Assembly: GCF_013184775.1 (NCBI RefSeq)
Contig: NZ_JAATVV010000002.1
Span: 462,301-526,300 of the forward strand
DNA length: 64,000 nt
Source of the DNA: Martelella sp. HB161492
GTDB lineage: Bacteria; Pseudomonadota; Alphaproteobacteria; Rhizobiales; Rhizobiaceae
Reading direction: 5' to 3'
The translations under genes and the position numbers were made by a program. Under the pieces are notes generated by a model. It saw nothing but the letters and a program-made list of their open reading frames with translations. It was not told the DNA's origin and did no database searches. Positions within the stretch are counted from its first letter, which is position 1. Each line of letters starts with the position of its first letter. Positions 17,223 through 26,295 of this stretch are shown here, piece by piece.

Positions 17223-18167
17223 ATGCTCAGATTCTTTCTGAACCGCCTGCTCATGGCGGTTCCGACGGTCATCATTGTATCGATTGCAGTGTTCGCGCTG
17301 ATCCGCCTGATCCCGGGCGATCCGGCGGCACTGATGCTCGGAGACATGGCCGATCCGCAGCAGATTGCCGAACTTCAGGCAGATCTCGGCCTCGACAAGC
17401 CGATGCCGCAGCAATTCGTCATCTGGGCGAAGAATGCGCTGTCCGGCGATCTCGGCAGATCGATCGTCAACGACGAACCCGTGCTGCCGCTGGTCGCCTC
17501 GCGCTTTGTCATCAGCGGCGAGATCGTGCTGATCGCGGTCATTCTCGCAGCGGTCTTTGCGGTTCCCGCGGGTGTGATCGCCGCCTGGAAGCAGAACTCC
17601 CTGACCGACCTTGCCTTTGTCGGCACCGCGACCCTGCTGCTGTCCATCCCGACCTTCTGGCTCGGCCTGCTGCTGCTGTTGCTGTTCGGTTTGAAACTCG
17701 GATGGCTCCCGGTGCTTGGCTATGTCTCGATGCGGCAGAACTTTCTCGAGGGGCTGATCTACATCATCATGCCGGTGGCGACGCTTGTCATGCACGAGAT
17801 GGGCGTCTTGCTGCGCATGTCGCGCGCATCGACGCTGGAGGTGCTGCGTCTTGACTACATCACCCACGCCCGCGCCAAAGGGCTTTCGGAAATGGCCGTG
17901 CTCTGGCGTCATGCCTTCAAGAACGCATTCGGCCCCACCTGGACGATGATCGGCCTGGTGCTCGGCAATCTGCTCGGCGGCATAGCCGTCATCGAGACGG
18001 TGTTCTCGATTCCCGGCCTCGGACGGCTGATGGTCGACAGCATTTTCCAGCGGGATTATCCGGTGATCCAGGGCTGCCTGCTGTTCGTCGCGCTTTCCTA
18101 TGTTGCGGTCAACCTGATCGTCGATCTGCTCTATCCGATCTTTGACCCGCGGGTGACGGCAAAATGA
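17223..18167 (+). CDS. Peptide ABC transporter permease (DppB type)
   Basis: 314 aa, with the N-terminal pattern of DppB/OppB (LRFFLNRLLMAVPTVIIVSI), about six membrane segments and the EAA loop THARAKGLSEMAVLWRHAFKNA. It starts a six-gene rightward operon. Its last 4 bp overlap the next permease start. The predicted role is inner-membrane passage of peptides or peptide-like compounds bound by the family 5 receptor encoded at 21518. Confidence 0.93.
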   Translation: MLRFFLNRLLMAVPTVIIVSIAVFALIRLIPGDPAALMLGDMADPQQIAELQADLGLDKPMPQQFVIWAKNALSGDLGRSIVNDEPVLPLVASRFVISGEIVLIAVILAAVFAVPAGVIAAWKQNSLTDLAFVGTATLLLSIPTFWLGLLLLLLFGLKLGWLPVLGYVSMRQNFLEGLIYIIMPVATLVMHEMGVLLRMSRASTLEVLRLDYITHARAKGLSEMAVLWRHAFKNAFGPTWTMIGLVLGNLLGGIAVIETVFSIPGLGRLMVDSIFQRDYPVIQGCLLFVALSYVAVNLIVDLLYPIFDPRVTAK

Positions 18168-18982
18168 GACATCTTTCCTACAATGCCATCATTGGCGGCT
18201 TCATCATTGCCGTGCTTCTGGCAACGGCGCTTCTCGGCGTATTCTGGACCCCCTATAATCCGCTGCAGCTGGATTTCGTGACCCGGCTTGCGCCGCCAAG
18301 CGCCGCGCACTGGATGGGAACCGACGAATTCGGCCGTGATGTCTTGAGCCGGATCATGGTCGGCGCCGGTGCCAGCGTCTGGATCGGCACGCTGACCGTC
18401 TCGCTCACCGTTATCGCCGGCACACTGATCGGGCTTGTCAGCGGTTATGCCCGCGGCGTGACCGATGGTCTGATCATGGCTGTCAACAATGCGCTGCTGG
18501 CCTTTCCGGGCATTCTTCTGGCGCTCGGCCTGCTGGCCGTGTTCGGCGCCAACCAGTATGGCATCATCTTCGCGCTCGGCATTGCCTACACGCCATCCAT
18601 GGCGCGGCTGGTGCGCGGTGTTGTTCTGACCCTGCGCGAGCGCGAATTCATCGAAGCCTCCAAGCTGATGGGCAATTCCGAGATCTACACGGTCCTGCGC
18701 CATGTCCTGCCCAATTGCCTGGCGCCGATGTCGGTACTGGCGACAACCATGTTCGGCTGGGCCATTCTGTCCGAAAGCGCGCTGTCCTTCCTCGGCCTCG
18801 GCGTGCCGCCGCCAGCCCCTACCTGGGGCAACATGCTGGCCGCTGGCCGCCCGTTCATCGAGCAGGCCGTCTGGCTCGGCATTTTCCCCGGCCTTTGCAT
18901 CGCCCTGACACTGCTGGGCATCAATCTTCTGGGTGACGCATTGCGCGACAGGCTCGACCCGCGCATGAGGGGGATCAGCTGA
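18164..18982 (+). CDS. Peptide ABC transporter permease (DppC type)
   Basis: 272 aa. DppC/OppC marks include 'HWMGTDEFGRDVLSRIMVGA', the EAA loop REREFIEASKLMGNSEIYTVLRH, and 'SALSFLGLGVPPPAPTWGNM'. The start overlaps the dppB-like gene by 4 bp and the stop overlaps the ATPase start by 1 bp, the tight packing of a single transporter operon. Confidence 0.93.
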   Translation: MRHLSYNAIIGGFIIAVLLATALLGVFWTPYNPLQLDFVTRLAPPSAAHWMGTDEFGRDVLSRIMVGAGASVWIGTLTVSLTVIAGTLIGLVSGYARGVTDGLIMAVNNALLAFPGILLALGLLAVFGANQYGIIFALGIAYTPSMARLVRGVVLTLREREFIEASKLMGNSEIYTVLRHVLPNCLAPMSVLATTMFGWAILSESALSFLGLGVPPPAPTWGNMLAAGRPFIEQAVWLGIFPGLCIALTLLGINLLGDALRDRLDPRMRGIS

Positions 18983-20610
18983 TGGACGACATCCTTCTTG
19001 ATGTGCGCGACCTGACACTGGTGCGCGGTGACGGCAAGGCCCTGGTCAATCAGGTCAGTTTCACGCTGAAGCGCGGCGAGATCTTCGGCATTGTCGGCGA
19101 AAGCGGCTCGGGCAAAACCCTGGCGACCCGGGCGCTGACCGGCCTGCTGCCGGCAGGGATCGAGGTTGCGACGGGCGAGACGCTGTTTGCGGGAACGGAC
19201 ACGCTGACCATGCCGCTGCGTGACCTTCGCCGACTGCGTGGTGCATCGATCGGCATGGTGTTTCAGGAGCCGATGACCTCGCTCAACCCGTCCATGACCA
19301 TCGGACGGCAGCTCGAGGAAGGCCTGAAGCTGCACACAAGGCAATCAGCTGCAGACCGCCGCGCGGCCATTCTGGCCATGCTGACGCGTGTCGGCATTGC
19401 CGCACCGGAGCGCGCGCTCACCGCCTATCCGCACGAGTTTTCCGGCGGCATGCGTCAGCGCATCATGCTGGCCTCGGTCATGTTGCTGAAGCCCAGATTG
19501 CTGATCGCCGACGAGCCGACCACGGCTCTTGACGCCGTGATCCAGCGCGACGTGATGGAATTGATGGTGGAGCTGACACGGGCCGAAAACACCGCCGTGC
19601 TGCTGATCAGCCACGACCTGCCGATGGTGGCGCGCTACACCAGCCGGATCGCGGTGATGGAAAAGGGCGTCGTCGTCGAAAGTGGCGCGACCGATGATAT
19701 TCTGACCCGCCCCGAACACGCCTATACGCGCAAACTACTGTCATCATTGCCGCTGCGCGGCGAAAACCGGGTCTTCGATCCGCATCAAGGCCCGCTCTTG
19801 CAGGTCAACGATCTGGTGGTGGATTACGGCGCCGCGGGCGGTCTTTTCCGCAAAGGTCAGGCCAAACGCGCACTCAACGGCGTCTCGGTGGAAATTCATC
19901 CGGGCGAAGTCGTGGCACTGGTTGGCGGTTCGGGTTCGGGAAAGACGACCCTTGGCCGCACCATTGCCGGGCTGGTCGATCAGACGGACGGCACGATCGT
20001 CTTCAACGGCAAGCCGCGTGAAGCCAACTGGAAGAACTACCGCCAGAATTGCCAGATGGTGTTTCAGGATCCGTTTTCCTCACTTGATCCGCGCATGACG
20101 ATCCTCGATCTCGTCGCCGAGGCGCTGCGCGGCATTGCCGGGCTGTCACGCGCCGTCCGAAAGGCGCGCGCGCTTGCCGCCCTTGCGGAAGTGGGGCTCG
20201 ACGATGAATTTGCCGGCCGGCTGCCGCATGAACTGTCCGGCGGTCAGCGCCAGCGGGTCGCGATTGCCCGCGCCGTTGTCCGCAAGCCGAAATTGCTGAT
20301 CGCCGACGAACCCGTTTCGGCGCTGGACGTGACCGTCAGGTCGCAGGTTCTCGATCTCTTCGCCGAACTGCAGAAACGGCACGGCTTTTCCTGCCTGTTC
20401 ATCTCGCATGATCTTTCCGTCGTCGAACAGATCGCCGACCGGGTGATCGTGATGAGCGAGGGCCGGATCGTGGAGGAAGGGCCGCGCGACGCCATTTTCG
20501 ACAATCCGCAACATGCCTATACCCGCCGGCTGCTCCGCGCCATTCCTGCCCTCGATTACAACGAGAGCGGTGGCGTGGCGCTGAAGTGGCGGCTGGAGAA
20601 CGAAGAATGA
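18982..20610 (+). CDS. Fused peptide ABC transporter ATPase (DppD-DppF)
   Basis: 542 aa with two complete nucleotide-binding domains in one chain. The N-terminal half has Walker A GESGSGKT, signature FSGGMRQR and Walker B LLIADEPTTALD. The C-terminal half has GGSGSGKTT, LSGGQRQRVAIARA and LLIADEPVSALDV. It replaces separate DppD and DppF and pairs with the two permeases encoded just upstream. The stop overlaps the start of the serine hydrolase gene (ATGA). Confidence 0.93.
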   Translation: MDDILLDVRDLTLVRGDGKALVNQVSFTLKRGEIFGIVGESGSGKTLATRALTGLLPAGIEVATGETLFAGTDTLTMPLRDLRRLRGASIGMVFQEPMTSLNPSMTIGRQLEEGLKLHTRQSAADRRAAILAMLTRVGIAAPERALTAYPHEFSGGMRQRIMLASVMLLKPRLLIADEPTTALDAVIQRDVMELMVELTRAENTAVLLISHDLPMVARYTSRIAVMEKGVVVESGATDDILTRPEHAYTRKLLSSLPLRGENRVFDPHQGPLLQVNDLVVDYGAAGGLFRKGQAKRALNGVSVEIHPGEVVALVGGSGSGKTTLGRTIAGLVDQTDGTIVFNGKPREANWKNYRQNCQMVFQDPFSSLDPRMTILDLVAEALRGIAGLSRAVRKARALAALAEVGLDDEFAGRLPHELSGGQRQRVAIARAVVRKPKLLIADEPVSALDVTVRSQVLDLFAELQKRHGFSCLFISHDLSVVEQIADRVIVMSEGRIVEEGPRDAIFDNPQHAYTRRLLRAIPALDYNESGGVALKWRLENEE

Positions 20611-21464
20611 TCAACACCGCCAGAACGATGGCAACCAGCGATGCGCTGGCCGAAATCTGCGCCCAGGAAACCTTTGATATCCGTTTCAAGGTCAAGAACA
20701 TGCTGACCGGTGAAACCATTGAGCGGCAGGCTGACATTGAAACCCCCTCCGCCTCGACCCGCAAGATCTCGATCATGATGGCGGTTCTGGCCGCCGTCGA
20801 AGCCGGCCGGCTCGATCTTGATGAAGAGATCGTCTATGAGGCCCGGCTTGCCGAAGAGGTGGCGAGCGGCATTTTCCGGCACCTGACACCGGGCATCCGC
20901 CTGTCGCTTCGCGATGCCGTCACCGGCATGATCGTCCTGTCGGACAATGTCTGCACCCGCATGGTCTTCGAGCGCCTGTCGCTGCGCGAAGTCGCAGATT
21001 ACTGCGCCGAGATCGGCATGGCGGGCACGCATCACCGGTTCCTCATTCCGCCGCTGGCTCTGCCGCACGATCACCCGCTCGACACGGTGACGACCACAAC
21101 GGCCGAGGATCAGGTGATGCTGCTGGACACGATCCTTGCCGCGCAGACCGATGCTGCCGCCGCCGCGCGGCTGAAGGTCTCCACGCCGCTTGCCGCCTTT
21201 GCCCTGAAAACGCTGAAGGGCCAGGTGCTGCGCTATGGCATCCACTCGCGCCTGCCCTTCGGAACAATGATTGCCAGCAAGGGCGGCCGTGGCAAGCGCG
21301 GTCGCATGGACGCTGGCATCGTCTACCGCGATGGCGCCCCGCTCTTCATTCTTGCCGCCTATACCGACAACGTGCCGATGGAAATGGCCGATGGCTTGCC
21401 CGGCTACACGGTGGCGCTGGAAACCATCGGAAAACTCGCCCGCGCCTGCTTTACAGGCCTCTGA
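20607..21464 (+). CDS. Cytoplasmic class A beta-lactamase-like serine hydrolase
   Basis: 285 aa from the ATG at 20607, which shares ATGA with the ATPase stop. The penicillin-binding fold motifs are clear: S50-T-R-K53 (SxxK), S112-D-N114 (SDN), and ASKGG near 230 in place of KTG. No ExxLN omega-loop motif is visible, and there is no signal peptide, so it should act in the cytoplasm. It is therefore more likely a peptidase, esterase or amidase acting on imported peptide-like substrate than a resistance enzyme. Its position between the peptide importer ATPase and receptor supports a catabolic role. Confidence 0.8.
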   Translation: MINTARTMATSDALAEICAQETFDIRFKVKNMLTGETIERQADIETPSASTRKISIMMAVLAAVEAGRLDLDEEIVYEARLAEEVASGIFRHLTPGIRLSLRDAVTGMIVLSDNVCTRMVFERLSLREVADYCAEIGMAGTHHRFLIPPLALPHDHPLDTVTTTTAEDQVMLLDTILAAQTDAAAAARLKVSTPLAAFALKTLKGQVLRYGIHSRLPFGTMIASKGGRGKRGRMDAGIVYRDGAPLFILAAYTDNVPMEMADGLPGYTVALETIGKLARACFTGL

Positions 21465-21497
21465 AAACCGCATGACAACAAGCACAAGGGAACAGAC

Positions 21498-23039
21498 ATG
21501 AAGAAACTCATTCTTGCCAGCACCATGCTGGTAGCACTTGGCCAGGTGGCCATGGCGCGCGACATCATCGTGGCACAGAGCTCCGATCTCAGATCCAATG
21601 TCCCGGGCGTCAACCGTGACGGCAATACCGACACGATCATGATGCATGTGCTGGAAGGTCTCGTCGGCTACACCGACAACGGCGCCGTCAAGCCGCTTCT
21701 GGCCAAGTCGGTTTCGATGTCCGATGACGGACTGACCTACACCTTCGATCTGCGTGACGACGTCGTCTTTCACAATGGTGACAAGCTCACCGCCGACGAC
21801 GTGATCTGGAACATGAAGCGTTACATGGATCCGGCCACCAAATGGACCTGCCTGCCCGATTTCGATGGCAGCCGGGTGGTCAAGCTGACGGATGTCGAAA
21901 AGATCGATGACGAGACGGTGTCAATGACGCTTGCCGAACCGTCCGCCGTTTTCCTCGGTTTGATGGCCCGCCCGGAATGCGGCTTCACCGGCATCATCTC
22001 GCCGAAATCGGTTGCCGCCGACGGCAGCTTCATTGCACCGATCGGAACCGGCCCGTTCAAATGGGATGCGTGGAAGAAGGGCGAATATGTTCATCTGCTG
22101 AAGAACGATGCCTATGTCTCTCCGCCCAATGATGGCAAGCCCGACGGCATGGTCGGCGCCAAGGACGCGCTGGTCGACGGTGTGAAATTCATGGTCGTGC
22201 CCGATGCCTCCACGGTCAAGGCCGGAATCCAGTCCGGCGCGCTCGATCTGGCCGAAATCTCGCCCGATCTGGTGCCGGAATTCAAGGATTCCAAGGATGC
22301 AAAGCTGATTGTGGCTGCCAATAACGGCAAGAACCTCTTCTACATGCAGACCCGCGATCCCGTGCTTTCAAAGCCGGAAGTGCGCCGCGCCATGGCCATG
22401 GCGCTCGATCTGCCGCAGCTGGTCGCTGCCGCCTCGAACGGCACGGGCAAGGCCAATTGCTCCATGGTCGCCAGCAATTCGATCTATTACAGCGAAACGC
22501 AGCAGAAATGCCTGCCCTATGATCCGGAAGCCGCAAAAGCCCTGCTGAAGCAGGCCGGCTACAACGGCGAGAAGATCAGCATCATCGCCAACAAGCGCGG
22601 CAATGTTCCAAGCTATCCGGCAGCGATCATTGCCCAGGCGATGATGCAGCAGGTCGGGCTCAACGTCGAGATCGAGGTCCTCGACTATGCCACCCAGGTC
22701 GAGCGCCGCCGCTCGGGCAATTACCAGGTGATTTCACAGTCGGTCTCGCCGCGTCTGGACCCGGCGCTGATGATGAGCTTCTACGTCGGCGACAAGGACA
22801 AGAACAGTTCGCTGATGTGGGACAATCCGAAGGCAATCGCCCTTCTGGATGCCGCCTATCGTGAAACCGATCAGGCAAAACGGCAGGCCATCTTCGACGA
22901 ATTCCAAACATTGATGCTCGAGGACATGCCGGGTCTGTTCATGTACGACATGGTTGACATCTGGGCAGCGACGGCCGGTCTTGAAGGCGACCCCGTCTGG
23001 CAGGGCAATGCCCGTGTCTGGGAAGTTTCGCTTCCCTGA
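21498..23039 (+). CDS. Peptide ABC transporter substrate-binding protein (family 5)
   Basis: 513 aa. The signal peptide is MKKLILASTMLVALGQVAMA. The mature chain shows the family 5 pattern: DTIMMHVLEGLVGY, LTYTFDLRDDVVFHNGDKL, TADDVIWNMKRYMDP, and IGTGPFKWDAWKKGEYV. It captures peptides or related compounds in the periplasm for the DppB/DppC/DppDF-type importer of the same operon. It is separated from the hydrolase gene by 33 bp with AAGGGA ahead of the ATG. Confidence 0.93.
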   Translation: MKKLILASTMLVALGQVAMARDIIVAQSSDLRSNVPGVNRDGNTDTIMMHVLEGLVGYTDNGAVKPLLAKSVSMSDDGLTYTFDLRDDVVFHNGDKLTADDVIWNMKRYMDPATKWTCLPDFDGSRVVKLTDVEKIDDETVSMTLAEPSAVFLGLMARPECGFTGIISPKSVAADGSFIAPIGTGPFKWDAWKKGEYVHLLKNDAYVSPPNDGKPDGMVGAKDALVDGVKFMVVPDASTVKAGIQSGALDLAEISPDLVPEFKDSKDAKLIVAANNGKNLFYMQTRDPVLSKPEVRRAMAMALDLPQLVAAASNGTGKANCSMVASNSIYYSETQQKCLPYDPEAAKALLKQAGYNGEKISIIANKRGNVPSYPAAIIAQAMMQQVGLNVEIEVLDYATQVERRRSGNYQVISQSVSPRLDPALMMSFYVGDKDKNSSLMWDNPKAIALLDAAYRETDQAKRQAIFDEFQTLMLEDMPGLFMYDMVDIWAATAGLEGDPVWQGNARVWEVSLP

Positions 23040-23153
23040 AGCGCCCCGCCGCGCCCTTCCCCGGGGCGCGGCCTCATCTGTTTCATCTCAAATCCTGCAC
23101 CGCGCGTTTCGCGCGCGGGCGTTTTCGTTTGCCGCCTGACAAGGAATTTTCGC

Positions 23154-24587
23154 ATGGCACAGCAAGAGGTGCTTGAACTCGCAAGCCTGATTGAAGAACT
23201 CAAGGGCGATTTCATCGCCCTTTCAGACAAGGTCTTTGATCTGGCCGAACTGAAATTCGAGGAACAGGCCTCCGCGGCCCTGCAGATCGCCATGCTCGAA
23301 CGCGCCGGCTTCTCGCTTCGCCGCAACGTCGCAGGGATTGCGACAGCCTTCATCGGCGAGCGCGGTCAGGGCGGACCGGTGATCGCCATCATGGGCGAGT
23401 TTGACGCCCTGGCCGGCATGAGCCAGGTTCCCGGCATCGCCCGGGCCGAAGCCATCCGGGAGGGTGAAAGCGGACATGGCTGCGGCCACAACCTGCTTGG
23501 CAGCGGCTCGCTGCTCGCCGCCATCGCGCTGTCCCGCTATCTCGAGCAGAAGCAGATCCCGGCCACGGTGCGCTATTACGGCTGCCCGGGCGAAGAAGGC
23601 GGCGCAGGCAAGACCTTCATGGTTCGCGACGGCGCCTTCGATGATGTCGATCTGGCACTGACCTGGCATCCCGCGCCGTTCAACGGCGTACGCTCCACCA
23701 ACAATCTGGCGATCATCGAATATCATGTGCGTTTCTCGGGCGTCGCCGCCCATGCCTCCAACGCCGCCCATCTCGGACGCTCAGCGCTGGATGGCCTTGA
23801 ACTGATGAATATCGGCGTGAATTTCCTGCGTGAACACATGCCCTCCGATAACCGCATCCACTATGCCATCACCGATACCGGTGGCGTTGCCGCAAATGTG
23901 GTGCAGGCCCGGGCGGCGGCGCGCTATCTGGTTCGCGCCCCGGATATGGCAGGCGCCATGCGGCTCGGCGAACGGGTGAAGAAGGTTGCCGAAGGTGCCG
24001 CCATGATGAGCGAAACCACCGTTGACATCGACGTCGACACCGCCACCAACAGCCTGTTGCCGAACATCGCGCTCGAAACCGCCATGCATGAGAATCTGGT
24101 GACGCTCGGCCCCGTGCCATTCGATGAGGCGGATCAGGCCTTTGCCGAGAAGATCCAGTCAACCTTTTCGCAGGAAGCGATCGATAGCAGTATCAGGCTG
24201 TATCAGATCAGGGGCGATGCGCTGGCAAACCAGCCGGTCGACAGCAGCCAGGCGCTGCATCGCGGGCTCAGGGCCTTCGAGGGACAGTCGCATTTCCGCG
24301 CTGGCTCAACCGATGTCGGCGATGTCAGCTGGGTGACGCCAACGGCACAATGCTGGGCACCGGCCTGGGCAATCGGAACGAACCCGCATACCTGGCAGGT
24401 TGTCGCCCAGGGCAAGAGCGCGGCCGCCCACAAGGCCTTCGTTCACGCGGCCAAGGCGATTGCGGCCACCGGGCTGCAAGCGGCAACGGATCCCGCCCTT
24501 TTGGAAAGAGCCCGCAACGAATGGCGCGAGAAGACAGGCGGAAAGCCCTATGTGTCGCCGCTGCCGGCGGACCGCAAACCCACTTAG
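23154..24587 (+). CDS. M20 family amidohydrolase (AbgB-like)
   Basis: 477 aa zinc-dependent peptidase/amidohydrolase of the M20 class, close to p-aminobenzoyl-glutamate hydrolase subunit B. Metal ligands are visible in GESGHGCGHNLLGSGS (about residues 104-119), CPGEEGGAGK and the later GDVSWVTPTAQCWAP; the lid-domain RxAARYLVRAPD segment is also present. It is the last gene of the peptide operon, 114 bp after the receptor, and likely splits an imported N-acyl or peptide substrate. The 3' end has a decayed relative at 26018-26105. Confidence 0.9.
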   Translation: MAQQEVLELASLIEELKGDFIALSDKVFDLAELKFEEQASAALQIAMLERAGFSLRRNVAGIATAFIGERGQGGPVIAIMGEFDALAGMSQVPGIARAEAIREGESGHGCGHNLLGSGSLLAAIALSRYLEQKQIPATVRYYGCPGEEGGAGKTFMVRDGAFDDVDLALTWHPAPFNGVRSTNNLAIIEYHVRFSGVAAHASNAAHLGRSALDGLELMNIGVNFLREHMPSDNRIHYAITDTGGVAANVVQARAAARYLVRAPDMAGAMRLGERVKKVAEGAAMMSETTVDIDVDTATNSLLPNIALETAMHENLVTLGPVPFDEADQAFAEKIQSTFSQEAIDSSIRLYQIRGDALANQPVDSSQALHRGLRAFEGQSHFRAGSTDVGDVSWVTPTAQCWAPAWAIGTNPHTWQVVAQGKSAAAHKAFVHAAKAIAATGLQAATDPALLERARNEWREKTGGKPYVSPLPADRKPT

Positions 24588-25178
24588 TCCTTCGGCCGGA
24601 TGTCAATTCGGTGTTCGACGCCGACGCCGAACAGGCGCGTCTGTCGCGACTGCTGGTACTCAAGCGAGCGGCCGACAACGATGCGGTCCTGTTCGGGGGG
24701 CACCTTTCAGGCAATTTTCGCGATCAGGGTATCTCGCAGCGGAAGAGACTTTCGGTGGCGCGCCGGCTGAAGACCGAACCCGCGCGGAGCGATTGCGGTC
24801 AAACGGAGTGGCGGGATTGCGGTAAGACTGGACGGCCGGTTCAGGCCGAACACCGGTTACGGCGAAAGGCTCTTTGGTGTCATCCTTCTACCGCCAATAT
24901 CGGAAGATCCTAAACGGCCCCTTTGCGGCCTTCCGCATGACGCAGCCTTTGTGAAGGACGTGTGTGGTCCGGGAAGCCGACCATGCCGCGTTTCAGGCCA
25001 TCTGCCCCGGGCCGGTGTAACGGCGCGTAGACGAGACCTTTCAAACGCTTGCATCCATGCCGGCGGAACCGGGGCTGACCGTGCTTGCCCAGTGTCAGAC
25101 CATCGCACCCGCTGCCGTCCGATTTGCAGCGCCCCCGGCCACACTCTCGATAAACTTATGGCCATGAACTGAGACAGG
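24588..25178. other. 591-bp stretch without a recognised gene
   Basis: Between the M20 gene and hxlR no reading frame shows a recognisable family. The base composition is coding-like and several short frames are open on both strands, so this may be old coding DNA eroded beyond recognition. I see no terminator with a T-run and no repeat of other window sequence. Confidence 0.4.
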
Positions 25179-25553
25179 TCACTGCGGATGGCCCACCGAA
25201 AAGCGAGCGGCTTCGAAAATGAAGGGCATCAGCTTTCGCCCTTCCCTCGACAATCGATATTCGACGCGCAGCGGTTTTTCCTCGAAATCGATCCTTTCGA
25301 TGAGGTGGTCCGCTTCCAGTTCCCGAAGATGCTGAGTCAGCATTTTCTGCGAAATGCCCGGAATGTCGCGCAAGAGCTGCGATGATCGCATGGCTGGATC
25401 CGCAAACAGACGGAGCAGAATGGGGAGCTTCCAGCGGCCCTGGATCATCCTGATCACGCGGATCACATGTTCGGCCGCGCCATCCGGCCCCAGGCAGGCG
25501 GCCCGATGCTCTGCCGTGACAGGCCCATTCAGGGGCGTACTTGCTTGGTCCAT
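25179..25553 (-). CDS. HxlR family transcriptional regulator
   Basis: 124 aa from the ATG at 25553 (MDQASTPLNG); one codon earlier there is another ATG. The open frame runs on to 26009, but the added residues show no family similarity and the HxlR domain begins here. Family marks are a cysteine near the N-terminus (RAACLGPDG), GRWKLPILLRLF, the recognition-helix region ISQKMLTQHLRELEADHLIER and the wing PLRVEYRLS. HxlR genes are often divergent from the oxidoreductase they control. Here the divergent gene is only a short-chain dehydrogenase stub, so the regulator may have lost its target. Confidence 0.85.
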   Translation of the reverse strand: MDQASTPLNGPVTAEHRAACLGPDGAAEHVIRVIRMIQGRWKLPILLRLFADPAMRSSQLLRDIPGISQKMLTQHLRELEADHLIERIDFEEKPLRVEYRLSREGRKLMPFIFEAARFSVGHPQ

Positions 25554-25616
25554 CATCTCGTCCAATCGTCTGCATCTCGCAATCAACATGGCGTGCTCAG
25601 GGTGGAACCGCAACTG

Positions 25617-25712
25617 CACGAGAAGACCGTGCTGGTGACCAAAAGCAGCAAGGGCATCGGAGAGGCAATCGCCAGAAAGCTTTCGCAGGCTTCCGATATC
25701 GCGGTTTTCTGA
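25617..25712 (+). pseudogene. N-terminal stub of a short-chain dehydrogenase/reductase
   Basis: The + frame here encodes HEKTVLVTKSSKGIGEAIAR, then KLSQASDIAVF and a stop. This is the Rossmann start of an SDR (normally KTVLVTGSSKGIGxAIA), but the first glycine is Lys and only about 32 residues remain. No continuation appears in any frame downstream. It lies divergent from hxlR, the usual arrangement for HxlR and its target. Confidence 0.65.
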
Positions 25713-26017
25713 GGACGCCGTGTGCGTCGCCCGGCCGGTCTCCGGCGCAATGCGCGCCAGCCAAAAACCATAAAATTTCGTTGCATCCTGAGGGTAATAG
25801 CTCGGCTTGTCGCCAACGACACCGATGAAACTGTTGAACGCCCTGCGCTTCACCTTGCGCCGGGAGAACCTCTGGAAATCGCTCTTTCCGCTCAGCTCCG
25901 GCGCGGCGATCTCGTCAATATTGACGGCAAAGCCCCCCGAACGCCAGGATGTTTTTCTGACCCGATAACAGCCGATGCTTCGTGGCCACCCGCAAGCACC
26001 GAGGCCCAAAATGCATT
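25713..26017. other. Decayed DNA between SDR stub and M20 remnant
   Basis: No intact gene. The minus-strand frame continuing from hxlR is open to 26009 and reads protein-like (for example VKRRAFNSFIGVVGDKPSYY), which may be another eroded gene; I cannot name it. Confidence 0.35.
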
Positions 26018-26105
26018 GTCACCAGGGGCAAGCGCACGGCCACCCACCAGGCCTTCCTCCACGCTGAAAAGGCGATTACGGCCACCGGGCTGCAAGCGGC
26101 TATGG
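26018..26105 (+). pseudogene. Remnant of the 3' part of an M20 amidohydrolase gene
   Basis: About 85 bp match 24404-24488 of the intact M20 gene at roughly four bases in five, including the exact stretches AAGGCGATT and GCCACCGGGCTGCAAGCGGC. In translation it reads GKRTATHQAFLHAEKAI then TATGLQAA, against GKSAAAHKAFVHAAKAI and AATGLQAA in the intact protein. The similarity does not extend upstream, so it is a decayed fragment of a second M20 copy. Confidence 0.7.
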
Positions 26106-26210
26106 CACTCAGTTCGAAGCCAGGGCATTTTGCAGCTGCAGGGATGGGAAATGCCCGGCGCATGCCCCGGGTCTGGCAGGCGGCAAGGCGCAGATAAATG
26201 CAGATATACA

Positions 26211-26295
26211 TGGTGCGCGTGAAGGGACTCGAACCCCCACACCTCTCGGCGGCAGGACCTAAACCTGCTGCGTCTACCAATTCCGCCACACGCGC
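26211..26295 (-). tRNA. tRNA-Leu (anticodon UAG)
   Basis: Reverse-strand sequence folds as an 85-nt class II tRNA: acceptor 5' GCGCGTG pairs with 3' CACGCGC followed by A and an encoded CCA (26211-26213). The anticodon stem GCAGG/CCTGC frames a loop TTTAGGT with anticodon TAG. A long variable arm (CCGCCGAGAGG) and the T-arm GGTTCGAGTCC are present. Confidence 0.95.

Noticed and set aside
24857-25165. 102-codon minus frame in the gap after M20
   Set aside because: Its residue composition (Arg/Pro/Gly-rich) is that of an antisense shadow and there is no ribosome site.
25554-26009. N-terminal extension of the hxlR frame
   Set aside because: The HxlR domain begins at 25553; the extension overlaps the SDR stub on the other strand and has no family match.
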